Below, piece by piece: positions 30,701 through 41,300 of a stretch of 64,000 nucleotides of DNA. Each line of letters starts with the position of its first letter. Within the stretch, counting starts at the first letter, position 1. Source of the stretch: an uncultured bacterium. GTDB taxonomy: Bacteria > Verrucomicrobiota > Verrucomicrobiia > CAIQCK01. The notes beneath the pieces are model-generated. The model did not search any database and was not told the DNA's origin. It saw nothing but the letters and a program-made list of their open reading frames with translations. Position numbers and translations under genes: made by a program. The stretch covers positions 62,001-126,000 of the forward strand of contig CAIQCK010000119.1 in the NCBI GenBank assembly GCA_903870275.1, written 5' to 3'.

Positions 30701-30938
30701 AATACATGTAGAGCATGTTGTCCACACCGTTGATCTGCTGTTCCAACGGTGTGGCCACCGCTTCCTCCACCGTCAGCGCGTCCGCGCCAAGGAACGTCGT
30801 CTGGACCTGGATCTCCGGCGGAACAATGCTGGGGAACTGGGCCACCGGCAGACCGAGCATGGCCACCAAGCCGACGATGACCATGATGATCGAAATCACC
30901 ATGGCCACAATCGGCCGGTTGATGAAGAATTTGGCCAT
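27768..30938 (-). CDS. RND multidrug efflux permease (AcrB/HAE1 type), copy 2
   Basis: [36 protein letters not shown]; same DD and K motifs; 23-nt gap to copy 1. Confidence 0.95.
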   Translation of the reverse strand: MAKFFINRPIVAMVISIIMVIVGLVAMLGLPVAQFPSIVPPEIQVQTTFLGADALTVEEAVATPLEQQINGVDNMLYMYSINANNGQMTLRVAFDVATNPNVDQVLTQMRQSQAAMQVPQSVRRYGISNPKSLSSPLMLITLYSPKRTYDATFLANYAYININDPLSRTPGVGQVQIFGAGQYAMRLWLQPDKLAKLGITVPDIANALNQQNKVNPVGQIGAEPSPPGQTFTHTLRAPGRLVSEEEFENIVLRATPDGSIVRLKDVARVELGAQVYNIIGRMNGAPAAILAVYQLPGSNAIEAARGVRKLMDEVKRRFPADLDYQVSLDTTLAVTEGIKEIAETLWEAVLLVILVVFVFLQGWRATLIPLIAVPVSLIGTFAVFPLLGFSINTLSLFGLVLAIGLVVDDAIVVVEAVEHHIEEGLSPRDATIKAMEEVSGPVVAIALILFAVFVPTAFIPGITGRLYQQFAVTIAVSMLISAFNALSLSPALAAMLLRPRQEPRGLARWFFGGFNRGFARARDGYVNVCGLLIQKVGRSLVFLIVVVLAAGFLGVKLPSGFLPEEDQGYFYLDIQLPEAASLQRLDAVCKKVEDILRRTPGVDVFNTIVGYSILNQVNTTYNGYFSVTLKPWHDRKKPEEKYAAIVAQLNRELAELPDARAFAFSPPAIPGIGVSGGLTFMLEDRGGKGLDYLAENTKKFIAAVRQRPEFGSVTTSFSSAVPQVFASVDRDKVVKQGVKLGDVYETLQAFMGGPFVNYFNRFGRQWQVYVLADGEYRTRAENLGQFYVRNKTGQMVPLSALVTIERSTGPEFTVRYNEYRAAQINVIQAPDYSSGQAMEALEQVFHDTMPPDMGYDYLGMSFQQKVAAEGIPPAVIFSVSLLFVFLILAAQYESWSLPFSVLLGTPVAVFGAFAALMCRQMENNVYAQIGLVMLIGLAAKNAILIVEFAKSRFEAGRPIADAALEGARLRLRPILMTAFAFILGTVPLAVASGSGAISRRILGTVVIGGMLAATLIAVFLIPVAFYVVEKLAHRPAPASVAPIMPDLPAGGASMNV

Positions 30939-30944
30939 GACGGC

Positions 30945-32150
30945 CTAGTGGCTTTGGGGTTTGACGCCGGGCGCGTGAGTCGCTCCGGCAGGAGGCTGGT
31001 CGGCGCCGGGGACGTATGGCTTCGGAACCACCGTCAGTCCCTCATGCACCTTTTGCACACCTTCGACGACAACCAGTTCGCCGCGTCGCAGACCCTCCTC
31101 GATCACCCAGTTGGAACCGATACGCTCGCCAACTTTCACGGGCCTGATGGAAACCTTGTGATTGCTCCCCACCACGGTCACGAGATATTTGCCCTGCAAC
31201 TCGCTCACCGCACGCTGGGGAATCAGCAGCGCGTTGGCGCGCGTCTCCACCAACGCCCGCACACGCACGAACAAACCGGGCCGGAGAATCTTCTCGGGAT
31301 TGGGAAACAAGCCCGTGAGGTGAATCGTGCCGGTTTTGTCGTCCACCTGCCGGTCCACCGCGCTGATGAGACCTTTATGATCATAGGTGCTTTCATCGGA
31401 CAGCACCAGTTCGAGGTCCGGTCCTTTGGCACCTTTGCGCCAGCCAGAGGCGTCGGGCCATTTCACCGCATAGAGGTATTCCTGTTCGCTCAGGAAGAAA
31501 TTCACCTTGATCGGATCCATCGTGGACACGGTCGTCAGGTCGCCGCTGCTGGGCGACACCAGATCGCCGACATCCACCTTGGAAATGCCGGCGACGCCGC
31601 TGATGAGCGAGGTCAACTTCGTGAAATCCACGTTCAGTTGCGCCTGTTGAACGGCGGCTCTCGACGAGAGCACCTGGGCTTTGGCCGCGAGATTGGCTTG
31701 AATGGCATCGTCCAGTTCCTGCTGGCTGATGGCCTGTTCCTTGGCCAACGGCGTGTAGCGTTTCACGTCGAGTTCGGTCTTGCCCTGTTGCGCCTCGGCC
31801 TGGGCCAAGTTGGCCTGGGCCTGGCTGAGGATGGCTTCAAAAGGGCGCGGATCAATCTCGAACAACAGGTCGCCTTTCTTCACGTCGCGGCCCTCCTGAT
31901 AGGCCCGCCTCCATACATAGCCGGTAATCTGCGCGCGAATCACCGCGTTAGTGGACCCGTCGCATGATCCGACCCACTCCTTATAATAGGGAACATCTTT
32001 CTGCACCACCGCGACGACCTGCACCTCCGGCGGTCCCGGCGGTGTGATCTTTGGCTTGCAGCCGGCACAAACGCCTGTCAACAAACCGGCAATCGCCGGC
32101 AGCCAGACGAACACTCGTCGCCACGAAGAATCAAGGGACATAAATTTCAT
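30945..32150 (-). CDS. RND periplasmic adaptor (membrane fusion) subunit
   Basis: Lipobox CAGC; PPEVQVVAVVQKDVPYYKEWVGSCDGSTNAVIRAQITGYVWRRAYQEGRDVKKGDLLFEIDPRPFEA. Start refined to ATG 32150. Confidence 0.92.
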   Translation of the reverse strand: MKFMSLDSSWRRVFVWLPAIAGLLTGVCAGCKPKITPPGPPEVQVVAVVQKDVPYYKEWVGSCDGSTNAVIRAQITGYVWRRAYQEGRDVKKGDLLFEIDPRPFEAILSQAQANLAQAEAQQGKTELDVKRYTPLAKEQAISQQELDDAIQANLAAKAQVLSSRAAVQQAQLNVDFTKLTSLISGVAGISKVDVGDLVSPSSGDLTTVSTMDPIKVNFFLSEQEYLYAVKWPDASGWRKGAKGPDLELVLSDESTYDHKGLISAVDRQVDDKTGTIHLTGLFPNPEKILRPGLFVRVRALVETRANALLIPQRAVSELQGKYLVTVVGSNHKVSIRPVKVGERIGSNWVIEEGLRRGELVVVEGVQKVHEGLTVVPKPYVPGADQPPAGATHAPGVKPQSH

Positions 32151-32194
32151 CTTGCACTTTCTCTTTTCGCGCCTGCCTGTCTTGAAATGCGAAA

Positions 32195-33193
32195 TCAGTC
32201 GCGGCTCAACGTCCAGGTTTTGTCGGGATCGTAGCTCGTCAGGCTTTTGACCGATGACACGGTTTTCGAGCCAAGATCCTTCTGATAGACGCGGCCCTGC
32301 TGGTTGACGATGAACGTCATGATGCCGGACCGGCCGTATTCCGCCGGCCATGCCACAAGGGCAAAGCCGCCAATCATGTTGCCGTTGATGATGTAATCGT
32401 ATCGGCCTCCCGGGGCGTGCGAACCCTGGCGCGTGAGGATCTTGAAGAAGTAACCGTTGAAGGAGCGCGGCGCACTGCTCTTGTCATTCGGTTTGATTTC
32501 ATAGCCGTGGACCTGGGCCTCGGCCACCAGAGGACCGAACGGGCTGATTTCGCCGTCAAGCTCCTGCGGCCAGTAGAGACCATCCTTCTTGCCGGGAGAA
32601 CTGCGGAGGCGCTGGGCATACTTCAGCACTTCGCCGCCGTCGCGGTCGCGGCTGGCGTATTCGCGCTGGGCCTCCACGTAGGCGCGCACGACCTGAATCG
32701 CCTGCAATTCATTGCGACCGATCCGGCGGTTCAACAACTCCTCTTTGCCGGCCCGAACGTCGAACTGCCACTGACCATTGGCCTTCACCATCGGGATCGG
32801 AAAAGGCCAGAATTCTTTGCCCGCTTCCAAAACACACCGAGTGTCACCCAGGCGCACGATGCGGCTGGTTTCCTTGAGCGCGGCCGCAAACGCCGCAAGC
32901 TCGTTGGCGGCTTGCACAGGGTCGTGGTTCTCAATGTCCGCGCCAGCCGGTCCGAAGATGACGCGCAGTGCGGCCGTGTCTTTCGCGTTCACAGCGGCCG
33001 TCAACGCCGCCACCGCTTCTTCGGGCGAATTGAAGTTTTGGGCCGTCCCGGCCGCCTGGAGCGCGGGCGCGGCGCCCAGGATCAGCGCCACGAGGAGCCA
33101 GCCGCGCCATACGCGGCCGGGCAGGCGAGTGCTGGCGAGCAGCACTGCCGGTCGCCGTGTGGTCATCGCAAAGCTTGATTGCAGGGTTTTCAT
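32195..33193 (-). CDS. DUF2950 family protein
   Basis: FNSPEEAVAALTAAVNAKDTAALRVIFGPAG; GYFFKILTRQGSHAPGGRYDYIINGNMIGGFALVAWPAEYGRSGIMTFIVNQQGRVYQKDLG. Confidence 0.8.
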   Translation of the reverse strand: MKTLQSSFAMTTRRPAVLLASTRLPGRVWRGWLLVALILGAAPALQAAGTAQNFNSPEEAVAALTAAVNAKDTAALRVIFGPAGADIENHDPVQAANELAAFAAALKETSRIVRLGDTRCVLEAGKEFWPFPIPMVKANGQWQFDVRAGKEELLNRRIGRNELQAIQVVRAYVEAQREYASRDRDGGEVLKYAQRLRSSPGKKDGLYWPQELDGEISPFGPLVAEAQVHGYEIKPNDKSSAPRSFNGYFFKILTRQGSHAPGGRYDYIINGNMIGGFALVAWPAEYGRSGIMTFIVNQQGRVYQKDLGSKTVSSVKSLTSYDPDKTWTLSRD

Positions 33194-33225
33194 GTCAGTT
33201 CGAGGATCAGGTGCTGTAGTATCTC

Positions 33226-34554
33226 TCACCGGCGTCCTCCTCTGAAACCTCCACCGCCGCCGCCGTGCGTGCCGCCGGAGTATGAGCCGCCACGGCTGGA
33301 AGAGCCGCGATTGCTGTAGTCATGTGTGGCGGCCCCGTTGCCCATTCCGCCAAACGCACTCTCGTGCGAGTAACCCGACGTTGAGGACGAACGCGTGTAG
33401 GACTGGCTTGATGTCGCCGGACGCGTGAACCCCGTTTCAGCGGTGGAATGACGATCGAAGGAGGACGGAGTGGCTGGTCGCGTCGCGTTGCTGCCGCCGC
33501 CCGATCCCCAACCACGCGCGTCGAATGTTCTGGCGCTGGACGCCGAAGAGGACGGGGCGAAACTCTGCTTGTGATTCGGGTCTGGCTGCCATCGCTGGCC
33601 TGTTCCGCCGGCACCCGTCGTGCCGGGACTCTGACCGCCCGACGGCGATACGCCCGAAGAGTGATGGTCCGGTGACGGCGACGGCCCCGGCGGATGCGGC
33701 CCCGGAGGATTCGGGCTTGGCGGGTGCGGCCCGGGAGGCCCCGGCGGATGCGGCGGCGGGGGCGGCGGGGGCGGCGGCCCCCAACCTCCGTGCCAGACAT
33801 AAACGCATCCACCATGCCAGTCGCAGTTGTTCGCGATGAGCGCGCCCACGGCGATACCGGCACCGAAGGTGAGAAGCGACGCCATGGGATCCGGCGGCGG
33901 CGCGGCATACACAACGGTCGGGTTGTATTGCGGCACGTAGATCACCTGCGGGTTGGCCGGTTGAATCTGTACCACCGTGTTCGTCACATAAATAATCTGC
34001 TGCTGAACGGTCTTCTCCACCACGGCGCTGTTGACGACAACCTTCTGCTGCTCATTATCCTTCAGCGTGCCAACTGCCTGCGCCCTGGCGCGCAGCGTCT
34101 GGATGGCGTTCATCACGTCGGTCTGTTGGTCCATGAAGGCGCGGCCGAGGTCCATGGTCCACGACAGGTCCGCATCCATCTTCTGAATCACCGATGGGAA
34201 CCGGGCCACCGCCTTGACGTTCACATCCCAGGGCTGCTGGTCGAGCTGGGCCACATTGTTGCTGTCCTTCACAAAGCGCGCTGCTTGGACAATCTCCAGC
34301 GGATACGCCGAGGCGGGCAACAGCACCGAGAGCAGGGGATCGGGATAAAGTGCGATCGGTGCCACGAGTTTTTCCAACTCGGCGGCGCCAAGCTTCGCCG
34401 GCGCAGCCGGCGGCGGAACCGGCGGCGGAACCGGCTGGGATGCCGCGGGCACCGCAGAGGTCGCGGCGGAGGGGGAGGGATCGTTCGCCGCCACCCCAAC
34501 CGAAGCGCTCATGGCCAGGCTGAGACCGATGAGCAGAATACAAGCCAAGTTCAT
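33226..34554 (-). CDS. DUF3300 family protein with Pro/Gly/Ser-rich C-terminal tail
   Basis: LEKLVAPIALYPDPLLSVLLPASAYPLEIVQAARFVKD; PPPPPPPPHPPGPPGPHPP linker. Start refined to 34554. Confidence 0.8.
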   Translation of the reverse strand: MNLACILLIGLSLAMSASVGVAANDPSPSAATSAVPAASQPVPPPVPPPAAPAKLGAAELEKLVAPIALYPDPLLSVLLPASAYPLEIVQAARFVKDSNNVAQLDQQPWDVNVKAVARFPSVIQKMDADLSWTMDLGRAFMDQQTDVMNAIQTLRARAQAVGTLKDNEQQKVVVNSAVVEKTVQQQIIYVTNTVVQIQPANPQVIYVPQYNPTVVYAAPPPDPMASLLTFGAGIAVGALIANNCDWHGGCVYVWHGGWGPPPPPPPPPHPPGPPGPHPPSPNPPGPHPPGPSPSPDHHSSGVSPSGGQSPGTTGAGGTGQRWQPDPNHKQSFAPSSSASSARTFDARGWGSGGGSNATRPATPSSFDRHSTAETGFTRPATSSQSYTRSSSTSGYSHESAFGGMGNGAATHDYSNRGSSSRGGSYSGGTHGGGGGGFRGGRR

Positions 34555-34840
34555 GTGTTTATGCCCTTTTGAGGTGCTCCATGGACAGGAAAGCAAATCA
34601 CGCACGCTTGAAGCCAAACAAGCTGAGAAACCCATTGAAGTTCCAAAAAGGAGTAATCCTTCCGCGTTGCATATCAGATACCGCGCCGGATCCTGCGACA
34701 TGGCACCTTGTCCCATGTCCTGCTCCAACCTCGCTGTCATGCTATCAACGTCGCGATACCGCGCAAGCACAAAAATCGCCCGCCAAAAAAACGGGGTGGT
34801 CGCGGCTTCGCAACGGCGAAAACACAGCCCGGCGTGGCTT

Positions 34841-34880
34841 CTAAGGCTTCGCCTGATGGCAAAATCAGGATTTCACCCAT
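34841..34880 (+). promoter_or_regulatory. Motif copy 1: CTAAGG-N11-GGCAAAATCAGG-nTTTnnCnCAT
   Basis: Identical blocks at identical spacing to 42327-42366; hairpin TTcGCC/GGCaaaa. Confidence 0.45.
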
Positions 34881-34924
34881 AGACATGACTCCGCGGACGC
34901 CCGCAAGATTCAGGGTGAAATTCA

Positions 34925-35164
34925 GTGAACAGTTCCAGATTTATCTTGATGGTGTTTTTTGTGCTGGCGTTGGTTTTCGGCACGCGCTGGTGCATCCTGT
35001 TTTTTTACGAAGGAGCGTTTGTGTCCACCGGCCGGCGCGGCTTGGAAGAACAAATGCTGTTTGCCGCGCCGCCTTCCGACGCCTCGTCTCACGAAGAAGG
35101 GGCTCCCGCCCCCATGTCGGCGCCGGCCCGGCTGCCGGAGACAGGCTCGCCACGCGGGCGCTAG
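34925..35164 (+). CDS. Putative small membrane protein
   Basis: GTG start; NSSRFILMVFFVLALVFGTRWCILFFYEGAF; begins ~45 nt after motif copy 1. Confidence 0.35.
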   Translation: MNSSRFILMVFFVLALVFGTRWCILFFYEGAFVSTGRRGLEEQMLFAAPPSDASSHEEGAPAPMSAPARLPETGSPRGR

Positions 35165-35328
35165 CGGCGGCCGCAGCCGTTTGAACGAAAACGTTGTATT
35201 GTCGCCACCGCCGTCCATTGCTATTCTCCGCCAGAGACAGGCGCGCGGTATGTCGGGCTGGGCGAAGCCAGGACCGGTGGGACAAACGACAACCTCCAAC
35301 CGGTTGACAAAAAGGAAGGGCCGAAAGA

Positions 35329-38300
35329 ATGTGGCGGTTTCGGAACATGCCAATCAAGTGGAAGCTGATGTTGGCGATGATGCTCACCAGCGTCATCACG
35401 CTCATGCTTCTGGGTCCGGCATTGTTCCTGGCGGGATTCCTCCACCTTCAGCATCTCACGGTCCAAGAAACGGCCGCGCTGGCGGAGATCGTCGGCGGCA
35501 ACTCCGCCGGCATGATGGCCGCCCGCAACGCGTCAGCGGCGGCGAAACAGCTGAACAATCTTGAGGCCCGGGCCAGCGTCGAGGACGCCTTTCTCTACGA
35601 CGCCGCCGGCCAGTTGTTCGCGCGCTACACGCGGCGCGATCTGGTGCCCCGGCCGCCGCCGCCGGTTCACGAGCCGGGGGAAAGCCTCGACGGCGACAGT
35701 TTGGAGTTGTATCGCCGGGTCCAACACGACGGCGTGCCGGTGGGCACGATCTGCCTGCGGGCCAACACGCAAATCGTGTGGACGCGGCTCAAACATTACG
35801 TTGGCGTTGGCGCCGTCGTGATGGGCATCTCCATGTTCGTGGCGCTCATCTTCGCCCGCCGGCTGGAGCAGATCATCTCCCGTCCCATACTGGAACTGGC
35901 CCGCGTGGCGCGCGGCGTCACGGAACACAAGAACTTCACGCTGCGCGCGGCCAAGCTGGGCGACGACGAAACCGGCGTCTTGACGGAAGCGTTCAACCGG
36001 ATGCTTTCCATCATCCAGGAACACGACAGCGGCTCGCGGGCGTCGCACAGCCGGTTGGAGAAGCACGTGGCCGAACGCGTCGTCGAACTGCGCAAGGTGA
36101 ACGAGGCCTTGCGGGAAAGCGAGGAACGGCTCCAGGCCGCGTTCGAAAAGGCGATGGATGGTTTCCTGCTGCTGGATGCGGAGACCCAGCGGTTCGTCCT
36201 GTCCAATTCCCAATTGCGTCAGATGCTCGGCTACCGCGCCGATGAGATGCAGAAACTGACGTTGCCGGACATTCATCCAGCCGGGGACTTGCCGCGGCTC
36301 ACGGAGATGTTTGCAAGGATGCTCCGTGGAGAGATCAGCCTGTCGCCGGAAACGCGTGTCCGGCGCAAAGATGGCACGATCTTCTACGCAGACATCAACG
36401 CCGGGACATTGACGCTGGGCGGGCGCCCGCATGTGATGGCGGTCTTTCATGACGTCACCGAACGCAGACGGGTCAACGAAATCCTCCAACGCCGGCTGGC
36501 GGCGGAACAATTCGTGGCGTCCGTTTCCCACCGGCTCGCCAACACCGCGCCGCCGGAAGCGGAGACCGCCGTCCAGGAAGTGCTGGCCGGTCTCGGCCGG
36601 CTCACGCAAACGGACCGTTGTTACCTCTTTCGCGTCTCCGACGATCTGGTTGTCGCCGACAACACCCACGAGTGGTGCGCGCCCGGCGTGCGGTCGCAGA
36701 TCGGCGAGCTGCGCAACATGCCCACGGCGTCGGTCCCGTGGTATCTGGAGCGGCTGCGCGCGGGCGATCCGTTGCTGCTGCCGCGCAGGACGGATCTGCC
36801 GGCAGAGGCGGTGGCGGAAAGACGGCTTTCGGATTCGGGAGGCACCTTGTCCTCGGCGCTGGTGCCGATCCGTCAGGCAAACAAATTGGTTGGCTTGATC
36901 GGCTGCGACACTGTGCGGGCCGAGCGCAATTGGAGCGACGAAGACGTGCGGCTGCTACGGACCATCGGTGAACAAATCACCGATACGCTGACGCGTCTCC
37001 GGATCGGCAAGGCGCTGCGCGAAAGCGAGGCCCGCCTGCAACTTGCCATCGACGCCGCGCAAATAGGACCATGGCATTGGGACCTCGTCACCGGCGAGGT
37101 CTTATGGTCGCCGCAATGCCTTGCCCTTTTCGGGTTGCCGGCGGACACCGTCATGACCCACGAACGGTTTCTACAGGCTGTCCACCCAGACGACCGCGAG
37201 CGCGTCCAGGCCGCGTTGCGAGAGGCGATCGAGAATCATGTGGAATACGCCATCGAGAAGCGCGTGCTCGAGACTGACGGCTCGGTGAGATGGCTCGCCG
37301 CGCGGGGCCGCTGCAACTACGACGACGCCGGCCGACCCCTCCACATCGTTGGCGTCACGTTCGACATCACTGACCGCAAGCGGGCCGAGGAGGCGTTGCG
37401 CGAGAGCGAAGACCGGCTCCGCATCGTGTTGAACAGCTCTCGCGACGTCGTCTACCGACTGAATCTACAGACCGGTCAATACGATTTCTTCAGCCAGGCG
37501 GTCCAGGACCTGACCGGTTACTCGGATGAAGAGCTGTTTGCAAAAGGCATGAACGGGGTTTTGGATGAAATCCATCCCAACGATTTGGCATCCGTCAAGA
37601 AAGCCCTGTACGAGGCTCAAACGGTTGGGATGATGGACGGCATCCTCGAATACCGGTTCAGGCACAAGAACGGCGAATACCGTTGGCTCTCCGACCGGTT
37701 CACCATCGTCCAGGGTGCGGATGCACGCTTGCTGCATTGGGTGGGCGTCTCCCGCGACATCACCGAACGCAAACAGGCCGAGGAAGAACTGCGCCGGAGC
37801 GCAGCGGACCTCGCAGAGGCACAGCGGGTGGCCAAGATTGGGAGCTGGAGCTTTGACATCGACGCCAACTGGGTCACGTGGTCGGAGGAACTGCACCTGA
37901 TTTTTGAAATCCCCAAGACCGGGTTCGACCATACGTTTGAAGCTTTCCTCAGCCGGATCCACCCCGAGGATCGCGCGGCGGTCCTGCAAGCCAACGCGAA
38001 GGCTCAAGCCGAGGGCAAGTCCTTCGCTGTCGAATACCGCATCCTCACGCCGTCCGGCAGCGTGAAGACCCTCCACGAGATCGGTTACGCCGCGAAGAAC
38101 GAGGCCGGCCGGATCATCCGTCTCTTGGGCACCGCCCAGGACATCAGCGAGCGCAAGCGGGCGGAAGCGGAATTGCGCGCCAGCGAAGACCAATACCGCG
38201 TATTGGCCGAGGCCGCGCACGACATAATCTTCATCGTGGATCGCAACGACCGCGTCCGTTACGTCAACAGTTTCGCCGCCCGACAACTGAACCGGCCGCC

Positions 38301-41300
38301 GGAGCAGATCATCGGCCAGCCGCGGTCCGACTTGTTCCCGCCACAGACAGCCGAACACCAGCAGCGAAACTTGCAGAAGGTCTTTGCCGACGGCCAGGCC
38401 GTTTACGTCGAGGACGAACTGCCCGTCGCGCAGGGTGGAGTTTCGATTGGCACATGGCTGACGCCGCTGCGCTCGCCGGACGGCGGCGTTTGGGCCGTGC
38501 TGGGCATCTCGCGCGACATCACCGAGCGCAAACGCGCGGAACAACGTCTGCAATTGGCACAGCGCGCGGGGCGTGTCGGCGTGTTCGACTGGGACTTGCG
38601 GACACAGAGCGCCATCTGGACGCCGGAGTTGGAGGAAATCTTCGGTTTGCCGCCGGGCGGATTCGAGGGCAACTATGCGAGTTGGGCCAGACACGTGCAT
38701 CCCGACGATTTGCCGCGCTTGGAAACCATGTTTGCCGAGTGGCAAGCCTCCACACGCGACCATGGCGAATGGGAATACCGAATCACCCATCCCACCGGGG
38801 AAGTGCGTTGGATCGCGTCGCGCGCCCGGATTTTCCGCGACGATGCCGGCCGGCCGGCCCGCATGATCGGCACGAACGTGGACATCACCGAACTCCGGCG
38901 GGCGGAGGAGGCGCTGAAGGCGCTCAACGAAGCGCTCGAGCGGCGCGTGGCCGAACGCACCGCCGCGTGGAAGCAGCAGGCGCAGGAACTGGAGCGCTCC
39001 GAGGCGTCGCTGCGCACCCGTGAGGAACAACTGCGGTTTGCCCTCGACAGCATCCAGGCGGGCGCATGGGATTTGGACCTGAAAGACCACACGGCCACGC
39101 GGTCTTTGCGGCACGATGAAATTTTTGGCTACAAAGAAATGCTGCCGCAGTGGACTTATGAGATGTTCATGGATCATGTCCTGCCTGGCGACCGCAAGAA
39201 GGTGGACGGGCTGTTTGAGGAAGCGGTGCGGCGGCAAACACCGTGGAGTTTTGAGTGCCGCATCCGCCGCGCGGACGGCGAGGTCCGCTGGATTCGAGCC
39301 AGCGGCCAGCATTTCATCAACCGGCAGGGACGCCGGAATCTGGTGGGCTTGGTTGAAGACGTTACCGACCGCAAAGAAGCCGAGGAAGCGTTGCGCCTGA
39401 GCGAAGAGCAATACCGGGTGTTAATCGAGACAACCGACACCGGCTTCGTTGTTTTGGATGCCGCAGGAAGAATCCTGGATGCCAATGCGGAATATGTCCG
39501 GCTCACGGGCCATGACCAGTTGGAGGAGATTCGCGGCCGCAATGTTGTGGAATGGACGGCTCCCCATGACCTGAAGCGGAACGCCGACGAGGTAAAGAAG
39601 TGTTTTGAGCGGGGTTTCATCCGGAATCTGGAAGTTGATTATGTGGACCGGAAACGGCAAATCACCCCCGTCGAGATCAACGCGACGGTCGTGGGCAAGG
39701 GTGACGGCGCAAAGATACTGTCGCTGTGCCGTGACATCACCGAACGCAGGCACGCCGAGGAAGCGCTGCGCCAGAGCGAGGAAAAATTCCGGCGGATCGC
39801 CGCGCACATTCAGGATGTGCTTTACAGCGTGGATGTCGAGACGCGGGAGTTCCGCTACCTGAGCCCGGCCTTCGAGAAGATGCTCGGATACACCGAGGAA
39901 GACATCCAAAACATGGGAGGCCGTGTCGCCTTTTTGAATCGAATCACCGAGCAAGTGGCTTTGAATCCCAACGAACAGGCGCGCCGGCTGGAACGGTTGA
40001 AATCGCAGCCGGAGGAAGGCACGGCCTTCCGCGACGAAGAGTGGTGGCGCTGCAAAGACGGGAGCTTGAAGTGCATCGAGGATCGCTGGATGCCTGTTTA
40101 CGAGTCGGGCCGGCTAACCTCCACGGAGGGATTGTTGAGCGACATCACCGAGCGTAAGCGCGCCGAAGACGCGCTGCGACAAAGCGAGAAACAATTTCGC
40201 GCCGTATTCGAAACGGCCTCGGTCGGCATAGGGCAGGGCGATCCGCAGACCGGGCGATTCCTGCGCGTGAACCAGAAACTGTGCGCGATCACCGGTTACT
40301 CGGAGATAGAATTGTTGGCACGGAGCGTGCCTGACATCACGCACCCGGACGACCGGGAGCGCGACTGGGCGATGTTCCAGCGCGTCGTGCGCGGCAAGGC
40401 GACCAGCTACCACGTGGAGAAGCGTTACGTGCGCAAAGACGGCACGGTGGCCTGGGTGAATGTGAACATGACCGTCATCCGGGACGCTGCCGGCCAGCCC
40501 GTGCGCACCCTGGCCACGATCGAAGACATCACCGAGCGCAAGCGCGCCGAGGTGGCGCTGACCGAAAGCGAAGAGCGATACCGTTCGCTCGTGGATAATC
40601 TCAATGTCGGCGTGTATCGGAGCACGGCGGAAGCCGACGGACGCTTTCTTCAGGCCAATCCCGCGCTGGTCCGGATGCACGGCTATGATTCCGTGGACGA
40701 GTTCGCAAATAAGAGAGTCGTGGACCTCTACGAAAATCCGGCTGATCGGCGGATTCTTCTCGACACCTTGTTGAAAACGGGCGCGGTGACAAACCACGAG
40801 GTGCGTCTGAAGAAGAAAGACGGCAACACCATCTTCTGCGCCATCACCGCCAAGGCGCATTACGACCCCGACGGCAAAGTGGATTGGACTGACGGCGTTG
40901 TCGAAGACATCACCGAGCGCAAACGACTGGAGCGCCAATTACTGGAGATCAGCGAACGCGAGCAGCGCCGCATCGGTCAGGACCTCCACGACGGCCTCTG
41001 CCAGCATCTGGCGGGCGTCGGCTACATGAGCAAGGCGCTGGCCAAAAAACTGGACGGCGCCGGTCGCGCCGAGGCGGCGGACGCCCGGACATTGGCCGAC
41101 CTGATCCGCCAGGCCATCGCCGACGCGCGCGCGACCGCCAGCGGACTTTATCCGGTGAAGATGGAAACCAACGGCATCATGGCCGCGTTGCAGGCCCTGG
41201 CTGCCAACGCCGAGAGCCTCTTCCATATCCAATGCGTGTTCCACTGCGATCCGCCGGTGCTCCTGGCAAACAACGACGCGGCGATCCATCTCTACCGTAT

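Noticed and set aside
37465-39411. 648-aa minus-strand ORF inside the kinase gene
   Set aside because: Antisense to the continuous multi-PAS reading frame; no recognisable domain.
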